In this document: positions 22,246 to 33,300 of the stretch, piece by piece | Layout: every line of letters starts with the position of its first letter | How positions within the stretch are numbered: the stretch's first letter is position 1 | NCBI GenBank assembly: GCA_030549495.1 | Contig: JAUIRK010001031.1 | Coordinates: 434,001-498,000, forward strand | DNA: 64,000 nucleotides | Reading direction: 5' to 3' | Origin: Nectonema munidae | Lineage: Eukaryota; Nematomorpha; Nectonematoida; Nectonematidae | Notes under the pieces: model-generated | Told to the model about the DNA's origin: nothing | Database searches by the model: none | What the model saw: only the letters and a program-made list of their open reading frames with translations | Position numbers and translations under genes: made by a program

Positions 22246-23088
22246 GTTTTAAATTGATTTCTTAGCTCTTAGATCTTTTGCAAGATCATTATCACAAATA
22301 TAATCTATATCGACAAAAAAATGATTGCGGATCAAATTTTTTACTATGAAGTTTTCTAAACAGAAATATCTAATGAAAGAGTTCTGCAAAGTAACCAGAT
22401 GTGTCCAAAATTCTGTCTGTACTAATTTAAATAAGTCGTTATTACTCAAAATTTGCTCTAATATTGGAAAGTTTGCAAATTCTTGTTTCCAACCTTCTTT
22501 TTCACGGTTTCAGTTTAGTCAAAAAATTCCAAAGTCTTTCTGAAGTATCTACAATCATAACTCGAAGATCTTGAATAACCAAATGTACTTCATTTATATG
22601 GCTTAAAATATCTGACAAATAGGCTTGTCTATATATAAAGTCTTTAAAAACTTCTGTGTGGTAAAGAAGAACGTCATATTATGCTTCCATTTTATGACGA
22701 TAAAAGTTATCAATCACTATAAAATCTGATAATAATTTTCCTATTTCTCTAAAGTAGGCGCCATGCAAACAAAGAAACGTATTCTTATAAGAAATTACAT
22801 ACATACATAAATAGAGAACACATGTTATCAATGGTGAAAAATCTTTAATAAAGTTAAACAATGCTCAATTATACCTACATTTAGGGAGGAAAAGAAAGAA
22901 AGTCACCGCTTACTTTTAATTCCAACTTTAATTAAAAGTTAGGTTTTTGTTTCAGTTATTTTTGCACGTACAAATTGGATGACTATTTTCACTCATTTTA
23001 GGATTTTTTTACAAAATGAAAAACTGTTCATGGACCCTGGGAAACAGCCATGGAACCCTTAGGGGTCCTTTGACCCCAGGTTAAGACC
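22246..23088 (-). mobile_element. hAT-C copy 2: SCAND3/ZBED5-like hAT remnant with right terminus
   Basis: Minus strand. From 22861 down: 'CLHGAYFREIGKLLSDFIVI', then 'DVLLYHTEVFKDFIYRQAYL', then 'SDILSHINEVHLVIQ'. These are the 'LLYHTEVRWLS' and 'YLADIF.HLNELN..LQG' blocks of SCAND3/ZBED5-type hATs. 22249-22449 continues with 'LFKLVQTEFWTHLVTLQNSF' and ends in 'KKSI' and a stop. The right end 'cctactg' (about 23082-23088) inverts to CAGTAGGTCTTAACCTGGGG, a hAT-type terminus, followed by 'gggtcctttgacc', which is partly self-complementary. It pairs in family with copy 1 at 9990-11112. Stops and frameshifts throughout; the left terminus was not found. Confidence 0.75.
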
Positions 23089-24289
23089 TACTGTGCTAAA
23101 GGCTTTTTTCTTTTATTTTTATTATACTAATAACTAAAGGCTGTCCTTGTAACTATCTAAAATTCAATGTTATTCATGAGGCTGATCGTTTCATCCAAAT
23201 CGAACAATCATTATTCCAATTAAATTATCTAATTTTTCATGCAGCGTAAAATTGAAATCTAGGATTAAATTTAAATAATGAAAAATTCCATAGAGTTAAA
23301 AAGTGGTTTTGACGAAATTCGAATATTTTCGAAATTTTTCCCTTATTTTTCGTCTAGTCTTCTTTCAAATTGTTAAAATGGATACCTTTTATTTAAGGAA
23401 ATTAATATCTTTTTAGCTAATTTTGAAGACTATTTCGGAAACGAGACATCATTCTTTAGTTAAATTTTATATTTTAATTTCTTCCTGTTTATAAAACAGA
23501 CGTTAAAAAGAGCTTGTCAAAACAGAACATTGATTATATTGTTTATTTTGGAAGAAATCAACACCTTCGAAACAAATCAAAAATGTTTACAACAGTCATT
23601 CAGAAGTGAAAGGCACATGCCCAGACGCTTCATATCAATCTCTTAATGCCGAGTTACCTAAACTACCTCACTCAAGTGAATCTCAAAGTTTTATTGAACC
23701 ATCTGTCAAGGCTGCATAGCATGACAAATATCCCAGAAAATATAATTTAAATTTGAATATTTAATATTCATATCCTTGGAACTTTCATCGCAACAAGCCT
23801 GTAAAAGGCATATTCAACAACAACGTATTCGGGGAATGAAATTTAACAGAAAATCGGTGACATATAATGATGGAAGCGAATCTTATATTCTTTCTGTCTT
23901 ATGTATTCACTAGAAAAGAGTTAAAACACACTGATGATTCAAAAGTGTTGCAATTGGAGACGTATCACCCGGGCGTACCCGGGATTTTTGATTTAGGGTG
24001 GCAAAACTTTTTATGTGAAGAGCGTAAGAGAGCAAAACTTAATTCTGCTTTCTAGGTAACTTCTAACCAGATTTTGTGGTACTGGAATCTGTGATACTTC
24101 TCTGCACGCATTTTTCCGCTTAAAAGATATATCTTATAATATTTGGGTACTTATTCTTGTTTTTTTTTCAAAAATTACACATTTACTTATATTAAACGTT
24201 TCGGTCAGATAACTTGAACTAAACACCCTATATCAGAAAAAAGGTTGGCAATTTAGGGATGAAGCAGAGGAAAATTGTTAGGTATTTTC
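23089..24289. other. Intergenic, no recognised feature
   Basis: AT-rich. A 62-codon frame at 23867-24055 carries no known motif. Confidence 0.4.
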
Positions 24290-26520
24290 AAAATTTATGA
24301 TTCTTTCTTTGAGTGTAGGGGCTTAGGTTGAAGATCTGGAGAGAATAAAATGATGGTTGAAAGAAAAGTTGTTATTTTATGGCGTCAAGAAAATATATAA
24401 AGGAGGCAAAGCTTTAGCGCTTATAAACTTTTTTGGAATGGAAATGATAAAGGATATGCAGGCTTTGGAATAATGGTTAAAATAGCTGATGTAAGGGAAA
24501 TTTCTCAGAATGAGTGATTACTATGCTAATGTAGGTGCGTATAATGCAGTCCAAGGTTGTTTCCGTTATGCAGACGGCAATGATAACACAACGTTATGCT
24601 TATATTTTCTGGAAGCGTTGTTATGTTTTTAGCGAACTCTTACTTTAGCAAAAAAGTATAACACATGACACTTTTAGATCTGGTGACGTATGCTCAATGA
24701 TTGGTTTTATTATGTTATCCAAGCCTTTGAAATTTCCAAGAGAGTCATACGTCTGACCATGAGAGTCGCTATATCAGAGTTAGATTTTAAAGGGATATCC
24801 GTAGGATCTAGTGTCGGTATCTAATTAAATTTAGGCGTCGGTTTTTTGGGTATTAAAAATTAATTTTTGTAAGTATATGGAGTGGCTCTTTTTTAGTCGA
24901 AGTTGGTGTTGGTGTTAAATATTTTAAAGTTTCGGAGTCACAGTTTGGGTCAATTTTTTTAGATATTTGGTGTCGGAATTCGATATTTTCTCCCCGAACT
25001 TGCAACCCTGATCATAATATAGACTGGTTATTTTCGATTTCAGTTTTCCGAATAAGTTGATTACTTCTACAAGAAGTAGAACATATAAAAGTTTTGAAAA
25101 TAAAAGAAACTTGTGGTAAAGAAAACATTTTAGAAGCAATAGTTCGATGCATTGAAGAATGAAATTCTCTTGAAAAATGGGGAAAAAGGAATGTGGAAAT
25201 TTATGAAATAGCTAGAAAATTGGCCAACTTGTAAAAGATTTAGAGAGAAACTTTGTTTTGAAAGCTAGATTTAGCGGGGATTGTGAAAGAAATACAATCA
25301 TTTAAAATGCCAAAACTAAAAACATTTGAAGTAAAGTAAGAAAATAAAAAGGTAAATAAATTATGGTATCCACTTGTAGCGCAGGTTAAGGAAAATAAGT
25401 TATTGAAGCTAATAAACTCTCGATAAAGTATGAGGAATTAACAGAGTTTAAACATGCAAAGCAATAGATAAAAGAACCAAAAGATGTTTTAGGAATCGCT
25501 TATATAAAAATATAGATGGCAAAGTAGTATGTTTAACTTCTGAAAAATTTGTGTATGGAAAGATTACGCAAATGGCTCATTAACGAAGGAAATTTATTTG
25601 ACAACCTAGAAGAAATAAGATCAACTAACTAATAGCACTAGATAAAATGAAAAATTTTAAGACAGTTCGCCTTACTAAAGAAACAACTGAATGTATAAAT
25701 TATGTAGGAAGGGTGTTATATTTGTGCTAAAAGACTTTATCTAAAATATGTTTGAAGGTTAAGCTGTTAACGATGCATAAGGAGCATTCTTTTACCCATT
25801 CTGCTCTACATTACACTGTGGAAATTAAAATTAATAATGTATTTTATTATTGGAACATCGAGTGAAAATTGTAAAAAAGGGAAAATGTAAGAAACGGTCA
25901 TTCTTCATATCTGGGATTTGTTAATTTAGAGAAGACATTTGACTCAATTTAAAGAAAATTATAATGAAGTTTATTATGTGCATGCATGAAGATGCAGAGA
26001 CATATATTGATTGAAGACAAATTATGAGCCTGTTTTAAAGTAAATACTGGCTTACATCAGGTTTCTATTTTAGTCCTCTTTTGTTTAACGTTGAAACTTT
26101 AGTTGATGTAAAAAATAAATGGGAAGATATCAGATAGTTTTGTTTTAGTTCGTACTTCTTGAAATAAAAGCAAATCTAGAACAATCTAAGTCAGTAATTG
26201 AAATAAAGAGTATTTAAATGAAGAAGACTTTATGCTTTTGCACAAAAAAAAATTGTAACTTAATTTTCTGCAATAAGTGTTAAAAATGAATTCACAAAGA
26301 TGCTCTAACATTAAAGGTAGCATTTATAAAACTAAAATTTTTGATTGTAAACTGTGTAGAGAGATGAGCTCAAGATTATTATGCAGGTGACCAAAATATG
26401 CTCATTCATCGTCAAGAAGTTGAAGTTTTGTTACTTAGGGGAAATGCATTCTGATCAAGGTTAAAATTATGCAGTAGAATTTAGAATAAATGGATTGTGA
26501 TAAATTCAAAAGTTTGATTC
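24290..26520 (+). pseudogene. Very decayed RTE-type LINE (endonuclease to reverse transcriptase)
   Basis: Colinear traces of an RTE-type protein can be read with many frame changes. 24410-24500: 'YKLFWNGNDKGYAGFGIMV', which resembles the EN block 'YK.FW.G...G.GGVGI.V'. About 25640-25720: 'DKMKNFKTVRLTKETTE', which resembles 'MK.GKA.G.D'. About 25918-26090: 'GFVNLEKTFDS', then after a gap a stretch resembling 'V..GLHQ.S.LSPLLFN' (RT 'DLEKAFDRVPR' and 'GVHQGS.LSPLLF'). About 26230: a weak 'ADD'-like block. About 26420-26455: 'LKFCYLGEMHSDQG', which resembles 'FKYLG....DG'. Same type as the copy at 35967-38237 but much older. Termini not seen. Confidence 0.6.
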
Positions 26521-26839
26521 GCTTCTCATAAGCGCAAAGTGGAATGTTTGATTAGAATATTTCAAATGCGGTTAATTCCTCCTCATTGTCCAGTACTGGC
26601 ATCATCATATATGAACTTCTATTCTAAAAATACTCAGACAGGGTTCTTAAGGGCCAAATTTTAATTTACGTGGGCATGAATATTTTTTAGAAGGCTTTGA
26701 TCCCCTTTGCCCCCTGTAGGTTCGCCCATGCATTACACTACAAGACTAGTCAAGCATGAAAGGAGCCAGTGTCACAAACTTTATACAGAAGCTTACTTTA
26801 TGATTGCCAGAAAAATCTTCATAATGTACATCCAAAACA
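26521..26839. other. Intergenic with a possible MITE end
   Basis: 'tttgccccctgtaggttcgc' followed by 'ccatgcat' at about 26707-26733 looks like the G/C-rich terminus of a hAT-type MITE. No partner end or target duplication was found. Confidence 0.3.
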
Positions 26840-27365
26840 ACTGTGGCAAAAATATTTAATATCCTTGTTGACATGATCAAAGAAAAAATTCTCAAAATAA
26901 GCGTATGTTTTAGTTCAAAATGACTCTACAGAGATTCATTTGTTGGGGCTCCTAATATAAATGCAATCTATTCTAGCCTTAAAGCATTTATTCACATCCA
27001 CACTTGGTGCTCTGCCCATGTTCTAAATCTGGAAATTGCTTATTCAAGCGCAGTGCATTTTTCATCAGTAAGCCTGTGTACAGAACTATCGACCTTCTTC
27101 AATGAATCCTATAAAAGGATGATGGTATGGAAATACCAGATGAAAACGAAAACAAGCAATGAGAAACATCTAAGACTTGAACACCAAATCGTCAAGTCTA
27201 AGTAGAGCACTTAGAAAATTGTTAAGCATTTTCATTGATCAGCTAGTGAAAATTTTATCCAAACTTTTCAACATTCAGCATGTAATCGAGGCAACCTGTA
27301 TGAAAGTTCAGTTCGAGAAACTCAAAATTTCAGTGGAAATATTTGTAAATTTAAAACCCTATTAG
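26840..27365 (+). pseudogene. hAT transposase remnant (ZMYM-like, DUF4371 region)
   Basis: Reads 'NINAIYSSLKAFIHIHTWCS', then 'AHVLNLEIAYSS', then 'STFFNESYKRMMVWKYQM'. This resembles the hAT/ZMYM pattern 'H..CHA..LNL...D...... FF......Y.FF..S..RW..L'. The frame 27177-27365 continues with 'LSIFIDQLVKIL'. The catalytic Asp blocks and termini are not seen. Confidence 0.5.
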
Positions 27366-28165
27366 TGATATTTATACTCATCTAAATAGTCTATTTGGAT
27401 CTTCTATAGATATCTATCCTAGATGTCATAAAGTAGTTCCTAATAAAATCTGAAAACCAGAGGAAAGTAGCCTCGCAATTTCCTTCCTCCTTATGAGAAG
27501 TTAAGCGCCCTTGGGAAAGTTGATTTTAATTATTAAAAAAATCAATAACGAGCCCAAAAATGGTACCAGTTGTGAACGTTTAAAATTCAAAGACGCAGAA
27601 ATTTTAATATTTTCATCGTGTAAAAAAATAAAAAAAAATTTTATCCTCAAATATATTTTTTCAATTTAATGCTTGTGAGAAAGAGAGATGGCAATTTTGT
27701 TTAAATTTTAGATCAGCGGTCGAACACCTGCGATGTCTGTGAACTCCTTTTATTCGCTCCGTGTCAAAAATTTATTTATAAGTATTTTCCAAAAGTTCAG
27801 TTCAAACGTGAAAGTTTGGTAAAATTGAATTTAAAAAGAGTGTTGGAGGAATCATGCAAAATAACCGCGGGTCATTAAAAAATGATATTTTTGCATAATT
27901 AGATTGAATGAGACATGTGTATTTGCAATTTACAATATGCTCTTAAAATGTTAACCGAATTTTATTATGGTCCGATAAACCTTTGGTTTTGGTAGACTTG
28001 AATGCATCTTCTTTAAATTACTGCACGCCCCTGCACTTAATAATAATATTATAAAATCTGGCTCATATTTTACAATTTTTTAAAGTTTTTCTCAATATTG
28101 AATATTTTTCGTCCTTAATATAAACCTAAAGACATGAAACCTAACAAATAATTCATAATCAATAT
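27366..28165. other. Intergenic, no clear feature
   Basis: A possible hAT-like end, 'atcagcggtcgaacacctgc', lies near 27713 but is unsupported. The rest is unrecognised. Confidence 0.35.
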
Positions 28166-28438
28166 CAGGGCCGGCCCTAGTGTTCGCGGGGCCCTATGCA
28201 AAATGGATTGCGCGGGGCCCAGTGTGGGTAGGAAAAAAGATTAAAAGTGAGAAATAAGATTTTGAAAAAAAAGGGATTTGTTTTATTACTTTTTCATTGA
28301 CACAGAATGACGATCAAAGTAACTTTACTTGCGAATCTTGTATTTAGCGAAATCCTACAATATGTCATCAAAATGAAAAATGAGAAGCGCGGGGCCCACT
28401 GCGGCCGCATAGGTTGCAGTGGCTTAAGGCCGGCCCTG
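28166..28438. mobile_element. 273-bp hAT MITE, CAGGGCCGGCCCT termini
   Basis: Terminal inverted repeats CAGGGCCGGCCCT at 28166 and AGGCCGGCCCTG ending at 28438. Flanks atcaatat (28158-28165) and ctcaatat (28439-28446) form an 8-bp duplication with one mismatch, as expected for hAT. 'GCGGGGCCC' words lie near both ends. It is markedly GC-rich for this window. No transposase. A pair of overlapping open frames across it (28294-28564) are artefacts of this repeat. Confidence 0.85.
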
Positions 28439-28446
28439 CTCAATAT

Positions 28447-29642
28447 TTTAGCAGTCACATATACGATATCTTTCATTTTTGCCGTTAATCTTTTATCTCT
28501 CGTTTTTAACGCAATAAACAACACTAGTTTGTGTTTTTTCCCCGTTGTAAGTTATGTCCTTTGATACTCATGCGGCTTTTAAATCAACTGTATTAGTGCT
28601 GTCAGCGCACGATTAAATGGCATATAAGGGAGTATGGGCGTGTTTTAACTGCCTCCTTAACGATAACAATTCACGTTAAATAAAAAAATTGAGTTTTCTC
28701 GTCATTCCCAAGTGATTTTTTTATTTAGTCTGGTCTTTAGCTCTTCTCCCTAAAACGCTTATCTTTGGCTCTAAGATCCTTGTAGTAGCATTGAGTATAT
28801 ATTATGTATACTTATAAAGAAAATTTATTTTTGATTTAAGAGTATTTTCAGAAAAAAATGTATTAGTATAGCTTATTTTTAAGGTTTTTTTAGTGTAATA
28901 ATTTTGAAACAAATGTTTTGTTATAAATATTTTTTACTCACTATGCTTTTCAAAGTATGAGTAAGTATATACTATTATATAAGTTCGTTTTTAATTTAGT
29001 TAAAAAAATTGTGAATAAACTGTTCTTAGATGAAAGCTTTTTTTAATCAAAAATTAAGCTTAAAGTACTTTTCTTTAATTAGAACAGCTCATTGGTGCTT
29101 ACATCACCCCAATGAGTGGAATGCGTTGGTTAAGAAATACAATTTATTGTAAACTGGTAAAAAAAAATTAGTAAGGAAGTAACTGATGCAAAGCTGCCAC
29201 TCATTTGATACACGCTTGATGACTTCCGTTGACCTTCTATATTGATAGATCATTGTTAACTTTACGAAATCAGTCATTGATTATGCCCAAAGAAATAAGA
29301 AATACCTAAATTGAAATGATTCATTCAATTAATCGCAAGAAGATATTATCAAGTTTTTTATAAGATTAAAAATTTTATTCCTTACTAAAAGGCGCTTAAA
29401 AAATATACTTTTTAAATGTGTGCATGGTTCAAGATTAATTTTATGGAGTTTGTCAAAGAATGAACCGAAAAGACTATACAAATTATTGGAAAACATTTAC
29501 AATTTAGAAAAAAAGAATAAAATTTTAAAGCATCCTTTGTTTCGGTTTCTAATGCATTTTGATAACATTAAAGCATTTACATTTAACCTTTTACCAAAAT
29601 TTTACTGTTTAATGTTTTATAGAATAAATTGAAATAAAATCA
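28447..29642. other. Upstream region of the 29.6 kb host gene
   Basis: AT-rich. A 70-codon frame at 29420-29632 just before the first recognised exon has no motif; it could be 5' UTR or chance. No promoter element can be called with confidence. Confidence 0.35.
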
Positions 29643-29820
29643 ATGAACTCTTCTTCATTCAATGCGTCCTCATATTTCAGCGATGAAGAACTCCTATCTC
29701 TTTCGGTGCGAGAATTCCTAGAAAAACTTTCCAATCCTCTCTTTTCAGATAAAGATAAAGAATTTTATCGACAACTTCGTCACAAGAAACTAAGTGAAAA
29801 GAGAAAATTTAAGTTAGAAA
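29643..29820 (+). CDS. Host gene exon 1 (C2H2 / MGA-like Cys-cluster gene?), first recognised coding exon
   Basis: Opens with ATG at 29643 and encodes 'MNSSSFNASSYFSDEELLSL', then 'SVREFLEKLSNPLFSDKDKE' and a basic stretch ('RHKKLSEKRKFK'). The 'FSDEELLSLSVRE' segment recalls the extended homology region of Maf-type bZIP proteins (SDDELV..SVREL), but the basic region that follows does not fit a bZIP, so this is only a resemblance. The donor at 29821 ('AAA|gtacaa') leaves one nucleotide of codon 60. Joined to the acceptor at 29875 this gives an uninterrupted frame. Ser/Glu/Lys codon use and the clean splice phase support a real exon. Function unknown; nuclear location is inferred from the basic stretches. 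Confidence 0.55.
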
Positions 29821-29875
29821 GTACAAAAGAATGTTTTTTAATAAATTTTAAATTATATCATTTAATTTTTTGAAG

Positions 29876-30028
29876 ACCAGTTTATTCCTTGCTCAGATAA
29901 AGATTTGATCATTAAGGAATCTGATTACGAAGAGGATATTCCTCATAATATTTCCTCGAAGTTAGCAAAGAAGAGGAAAACAAAGTTTCCACCAAAAAAT
30001 TGTCGCAACAAAATTGAAATTAGTTCAG
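29876..30028 (+). CDS. Host gene exon 2
   Basis: Acceptor 'ttttttgaag|ACCAG' and donor 'TCAG|gtaagt', the second being a consensus donor. In the phase set by exon 1 it encodes 'NQFIPCSDKDLIIKESDYEE', then 'DIPHNISSKLAKKRKTKFPP' and 'KNCRNKIEISS', an acidic patch followed by a Lys/Arg-rich stretch that could be a nuclear localisation signal. It leaves phase 1, which matches the start of exon 3. No known domain. Confidence 0.6.
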
Positions 30029-30529
30029 GTAAGTTGTGTATACCTCATTAACATTCTACTAATAATCATTTACATTTTTACTGTTATTTGTTTAAGAAGC
30101 ACAAGACTAAAAAGAAAAAATAATATAAAAATAATGATATATATGGAGAAAAATCAAAGGAAGGAGACTTTCCATCGAGAAGAAACTTTTTTTCCTTTAA
30201 GAAAAAATTAAATATGTAGCAAAGATGGGCATAAATATTGAAGAGATTGAAGTAGAAGAAAATAGGAAACAAAAAAGCGAAATAAGATAGATCAAATGAA
30301 TGAAATTGCATCGTTAGCGTTTTATAGAAAAAATTTTATTTGAAAAATAATTAAAAAAAAATAAAGTTAACAAATGCAATCGAAGATGTTGATTAACTTT
30401 TCTATATGAAAATGAGTAAAACAAACGCAAAGATAAACAGATTTGACCATACTTCTTTGAAGACAAAAAATTCTCTTCAAAAGATATCTATTTCTACATG
30501 ACCCTTCAAGAGTACAGTTATGGGCTCGA
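30029..30529. other. Intron sequence, no recognised feature
   Basis: AT-rich start of the ~3.3 kb intron between exons 2 and 3. Confidence 0.45.
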
Positions 30530-30695
30530 CACTGGTTTCAATATAAGAATTCAATAACCTGAGGGTAGTCCACATCTTATATGGAGTATGCAGGCGGCGG
30601 TGTTGGTTGAATCTCTCTAATTTCCAATTTCACATTCCTCACTTAGGGTTTGAACTCCTAATTATTGAGATCACATTCTCATACTTACAGTGCAT
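30530..30695 (-). repeat. Possible tRNA-like SINE remnant
   Basis: Minus strand: 'gtaagtatgagaatgtgatc' (weak A-box position) and 'aggagttcaaaccctaa' (B box GTTCAAACC, good), followed by an unrelated body with 'atgtggactaccctcaggtt'. It shares no clear body with SINE-1 or SINE-2. One copy only, so tentative. Confidence 0.3.
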
Positions 30696-31009
30696 TGTAA
30701 TGTTGATATGAAGGGATGAATATTCTGTTAGGTTAACAACATTTTACATTACTACGAAAATCTGTTTCCATGAGTGTGGCGGCTTATTTTCCAAAATGAT
30801 TTTTCTCACATTTTTTTAACCAACGCTACCTATTGATTTTCGTTACAATTGCCCGTTTACTCTTTATTTCCCACAAAATATCAATAAAACAAAAAATATT
30901 AAAGAAACATTTTCAACGGTGTATAATATGAATGGAGTTGATATGAAAAGATGCAAATGGAAACAAAGGATCATGGCCACCCAGCCCGTACTCGGGGATA
31001 AAGCTAAAG

Positions 31010-31142
31010 GTACCATATGGTGTTTTCATTGAGAAGGCACAATTGCGCCGCTTGTATCGAACTATGAGGTAAGCAGGCTTGATGGGGGATCGAACCCAAG
31101 GCCTTGAGTTATCGAATCCAGTATCTAACCAACCCTACTCAC
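31010..31142 (-). repeat. SINE-1 copy A
   Basis: Minus-strand order: 'gagtagggttggttagatac' (A-box region), 'ttgggttcgatcccccatca' (B box GGTTCGATCCC), 'tcatagttcgatacaagcgg', 'cgcaattgtgccttctcaat' and 'gaaaacaccatatggtac'. It matches copies B (43286-43421) and C (46874-46997) nearly throughout. It lies in the intron between exons 2 and 3 of the host gene. Confidence 0.8.
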
Positions 31143-31458
31143 AAGATAACTTGTAGGCAAAGAAGTGTATAATATGGATCTGATATAGTTAATTTCTTTT
31201 CACATTTGCTGGTCGGCAGGTTGATTATGGGTTTTATTTTTTTTGCTTTGGACTTATGCTGACCATCACAACATGTATATAATTGCAACGATACTTGAAA
31301 AATTTGTTTGTGACTTGTAAGCCAAATATAGGAAAACTTATTCTTTGATATCTTGTGACTCTTGTTTTATTGAGAATTCAAACCTCGAGAGCGGATCATG
31401 AAATTTCTCAATTATAGAGATCGATCCACATCTGCATGTAGGTGGATGTGGACAGCTC

Positions 31459-32486
31459 CCTGATCGGACATTTGGCCGAATGGACATTTAGGCGAATCAA
31501 CATTTCACCGAAGATATACATACACATTGACAATTTTTGTAGACGTGCTTTACTTCCAGTAGGTTTGCGAGCTTGTGCTCTACGCAAATCTGAAGCCTAA
31601 TTTTTGTTTTTACCCAAATTATGTGATGAATAACTTATCTACTATAAACTACCTTCCAAATGTGTTATGATATGACATGACTGATTACAAATCTAGAGCA
31701 TAATTTTTGTTTTATTCATAACTTCTATACACAAATTCGTGCACGGAAAATTGCCCGAGAGGAAAGTTTTCTTCACAAAATTGCCAGTTAGGAATATTGC
31801 CATTGACAAATTCAAGGATTGATATCCAAGAATATAATGTATAATCTGATGAAAATAAAGACTCTACAATTCCTAGAATACACCAAAATAGTTATATCGA
31901 TTAAAATAGAGAAAGATTTATTACATTATGAAAGAAAAAATATGTATCTTTATAATATAACCAAACAAATTACATAGTGCAAAAATAAAAGATTTAATAA
32001 CTTTAAGAACCTTCTTTAAAATGAATAGAGATTATAAGCAACAGATTGGGAAATGTTAGTTTATTCTCTGAGTTATGTAGCTCAACCGTTCTTTCTAGTT
32101 TGTCGTTGACATTTTTATACTTGTTTTGACTGCGAATCTCATCTCCTTGTTTTACTGTATTTTGGTTTTAACTAAAACCTCTTCTTTCTTTATATTCTAA
32201 TAATTTTTTATTTAATATTCAGTATATTTTTTATATCTTTGAATTTGTCAATGGCATCCTCACTGGCAATTATCCAACCAGTAATTTTTCTATTATCACA
32301 CAAATTATGTGATGAATAATTTTATCTACTAGAAGTTATATGACATACGGTCCATTCGGCCAAATGTCCGTTTGCTAAAATTTTTGTTCGGCCAAATGTC
32401 CATCGGATTAATGTCCATTTGGCCAAATATCCGTCGCCAAATGTCCTTCAGTCAAATGTGTATCCACCAAATGTCCGGGTACCAGG
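31459..32486. mobile_element. ~1.03-kb non-autonomous element with 'GGACATTTGGCCGAA' subterminal repeats
   Basis: The left end reads 'cctgatcggacatttggccg', then 'aatggacatttaggcgaatc'. The right end, inverted, reads 'cctggtacccggacatttgg', followed by at least five more 'ggacattt-gg-cgaa' words down to about 32345. The outer ends are therefore inverted and internally repetitive. A possible 6-bp duplication flanks it: cagctc (31453-31458) and cagccc (32487-32492), one mismatch. An interior direct repeat, 'aaattatgtgatgaataa', occurs at about 31617 and 32302. No coding sequence. Superfamily not assigned. Confidence 0.6.
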
Positions 32487-33300
32487 CAGCCCACAAATTG
32501 TCCACAATCTTATATTTAAACCTGCACGGGTTGGTCCGGTCAACCTAGTAGGATAGTGTGGACAGATTTCTTCTGCTTTGCAATCGGGCTCTAATGGGGA
32601 CGAATTCATCAAACCGAAAGTGTAAACCATGCTTAAGGGCAGCAAAATAATATGAAGTATATATAGTAGATTTTGAAAAAGAAATTTCTAGTAAGTTTTG
32701 CAATACTTGAGGGAAAATAGAACAAATTAGGAGAGGTATTTGTTGATTTTATGAATTGAATTCTCGCATTTCAATGAGAATATCTTCTGTTCAAAATCTT
32801 TTCTAATCATTGTGTTTCTTTTTAGAAATGTATGTTTGCTTATTGACATTTTGAATTTCATTATTTAGCTACTTGTTGCAATAAATACGAACCATCTTCT
32901 AAACGAAAATTAGATATTTTTTGATTTTATCACAAAAATTTAGTAATTACTAATTAATCATCACTCTAATTTTAGTGCAAAAATATAAAGTATATGCCCA
33001 AGATTGTTATAGATTTTTTTTGTTTTCAATTGTGTATCATTGCTAAAATTATGGCGTGACCTTTTTCTCGTGGCGTCTATGTGAATTTCTTGTCGATAGA
33101 TATTTATCGGTGCTCGGTAAAAATTTCCTTTAATAAAATATGCTTCTTGTTTTGTTTTATTACTTTTCGATATTTTTGTAAGAAATTCATAAGAATATAA
33201 TTTAATGCGACTAATATAATACTTACCTAGATTTATATTTTGGGGTTATACAATCTTCAAACATTTCATTCATTTCCTCACAAATGATTTTTATTTTTAG
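32487..33300. other. Intron sequence before exon 3
   Basis: No element recognised. A minus-strand open frame at 32448-32645 overlaps the repeat end and is an artefact. Confidence 0.4.

Noticed and set aside
28294-28564. Overlapping open frames near 28.3-28.6 kb
   Set aside because: They run through the CAGGGCCGG hAT MITE and its flank; no domain.
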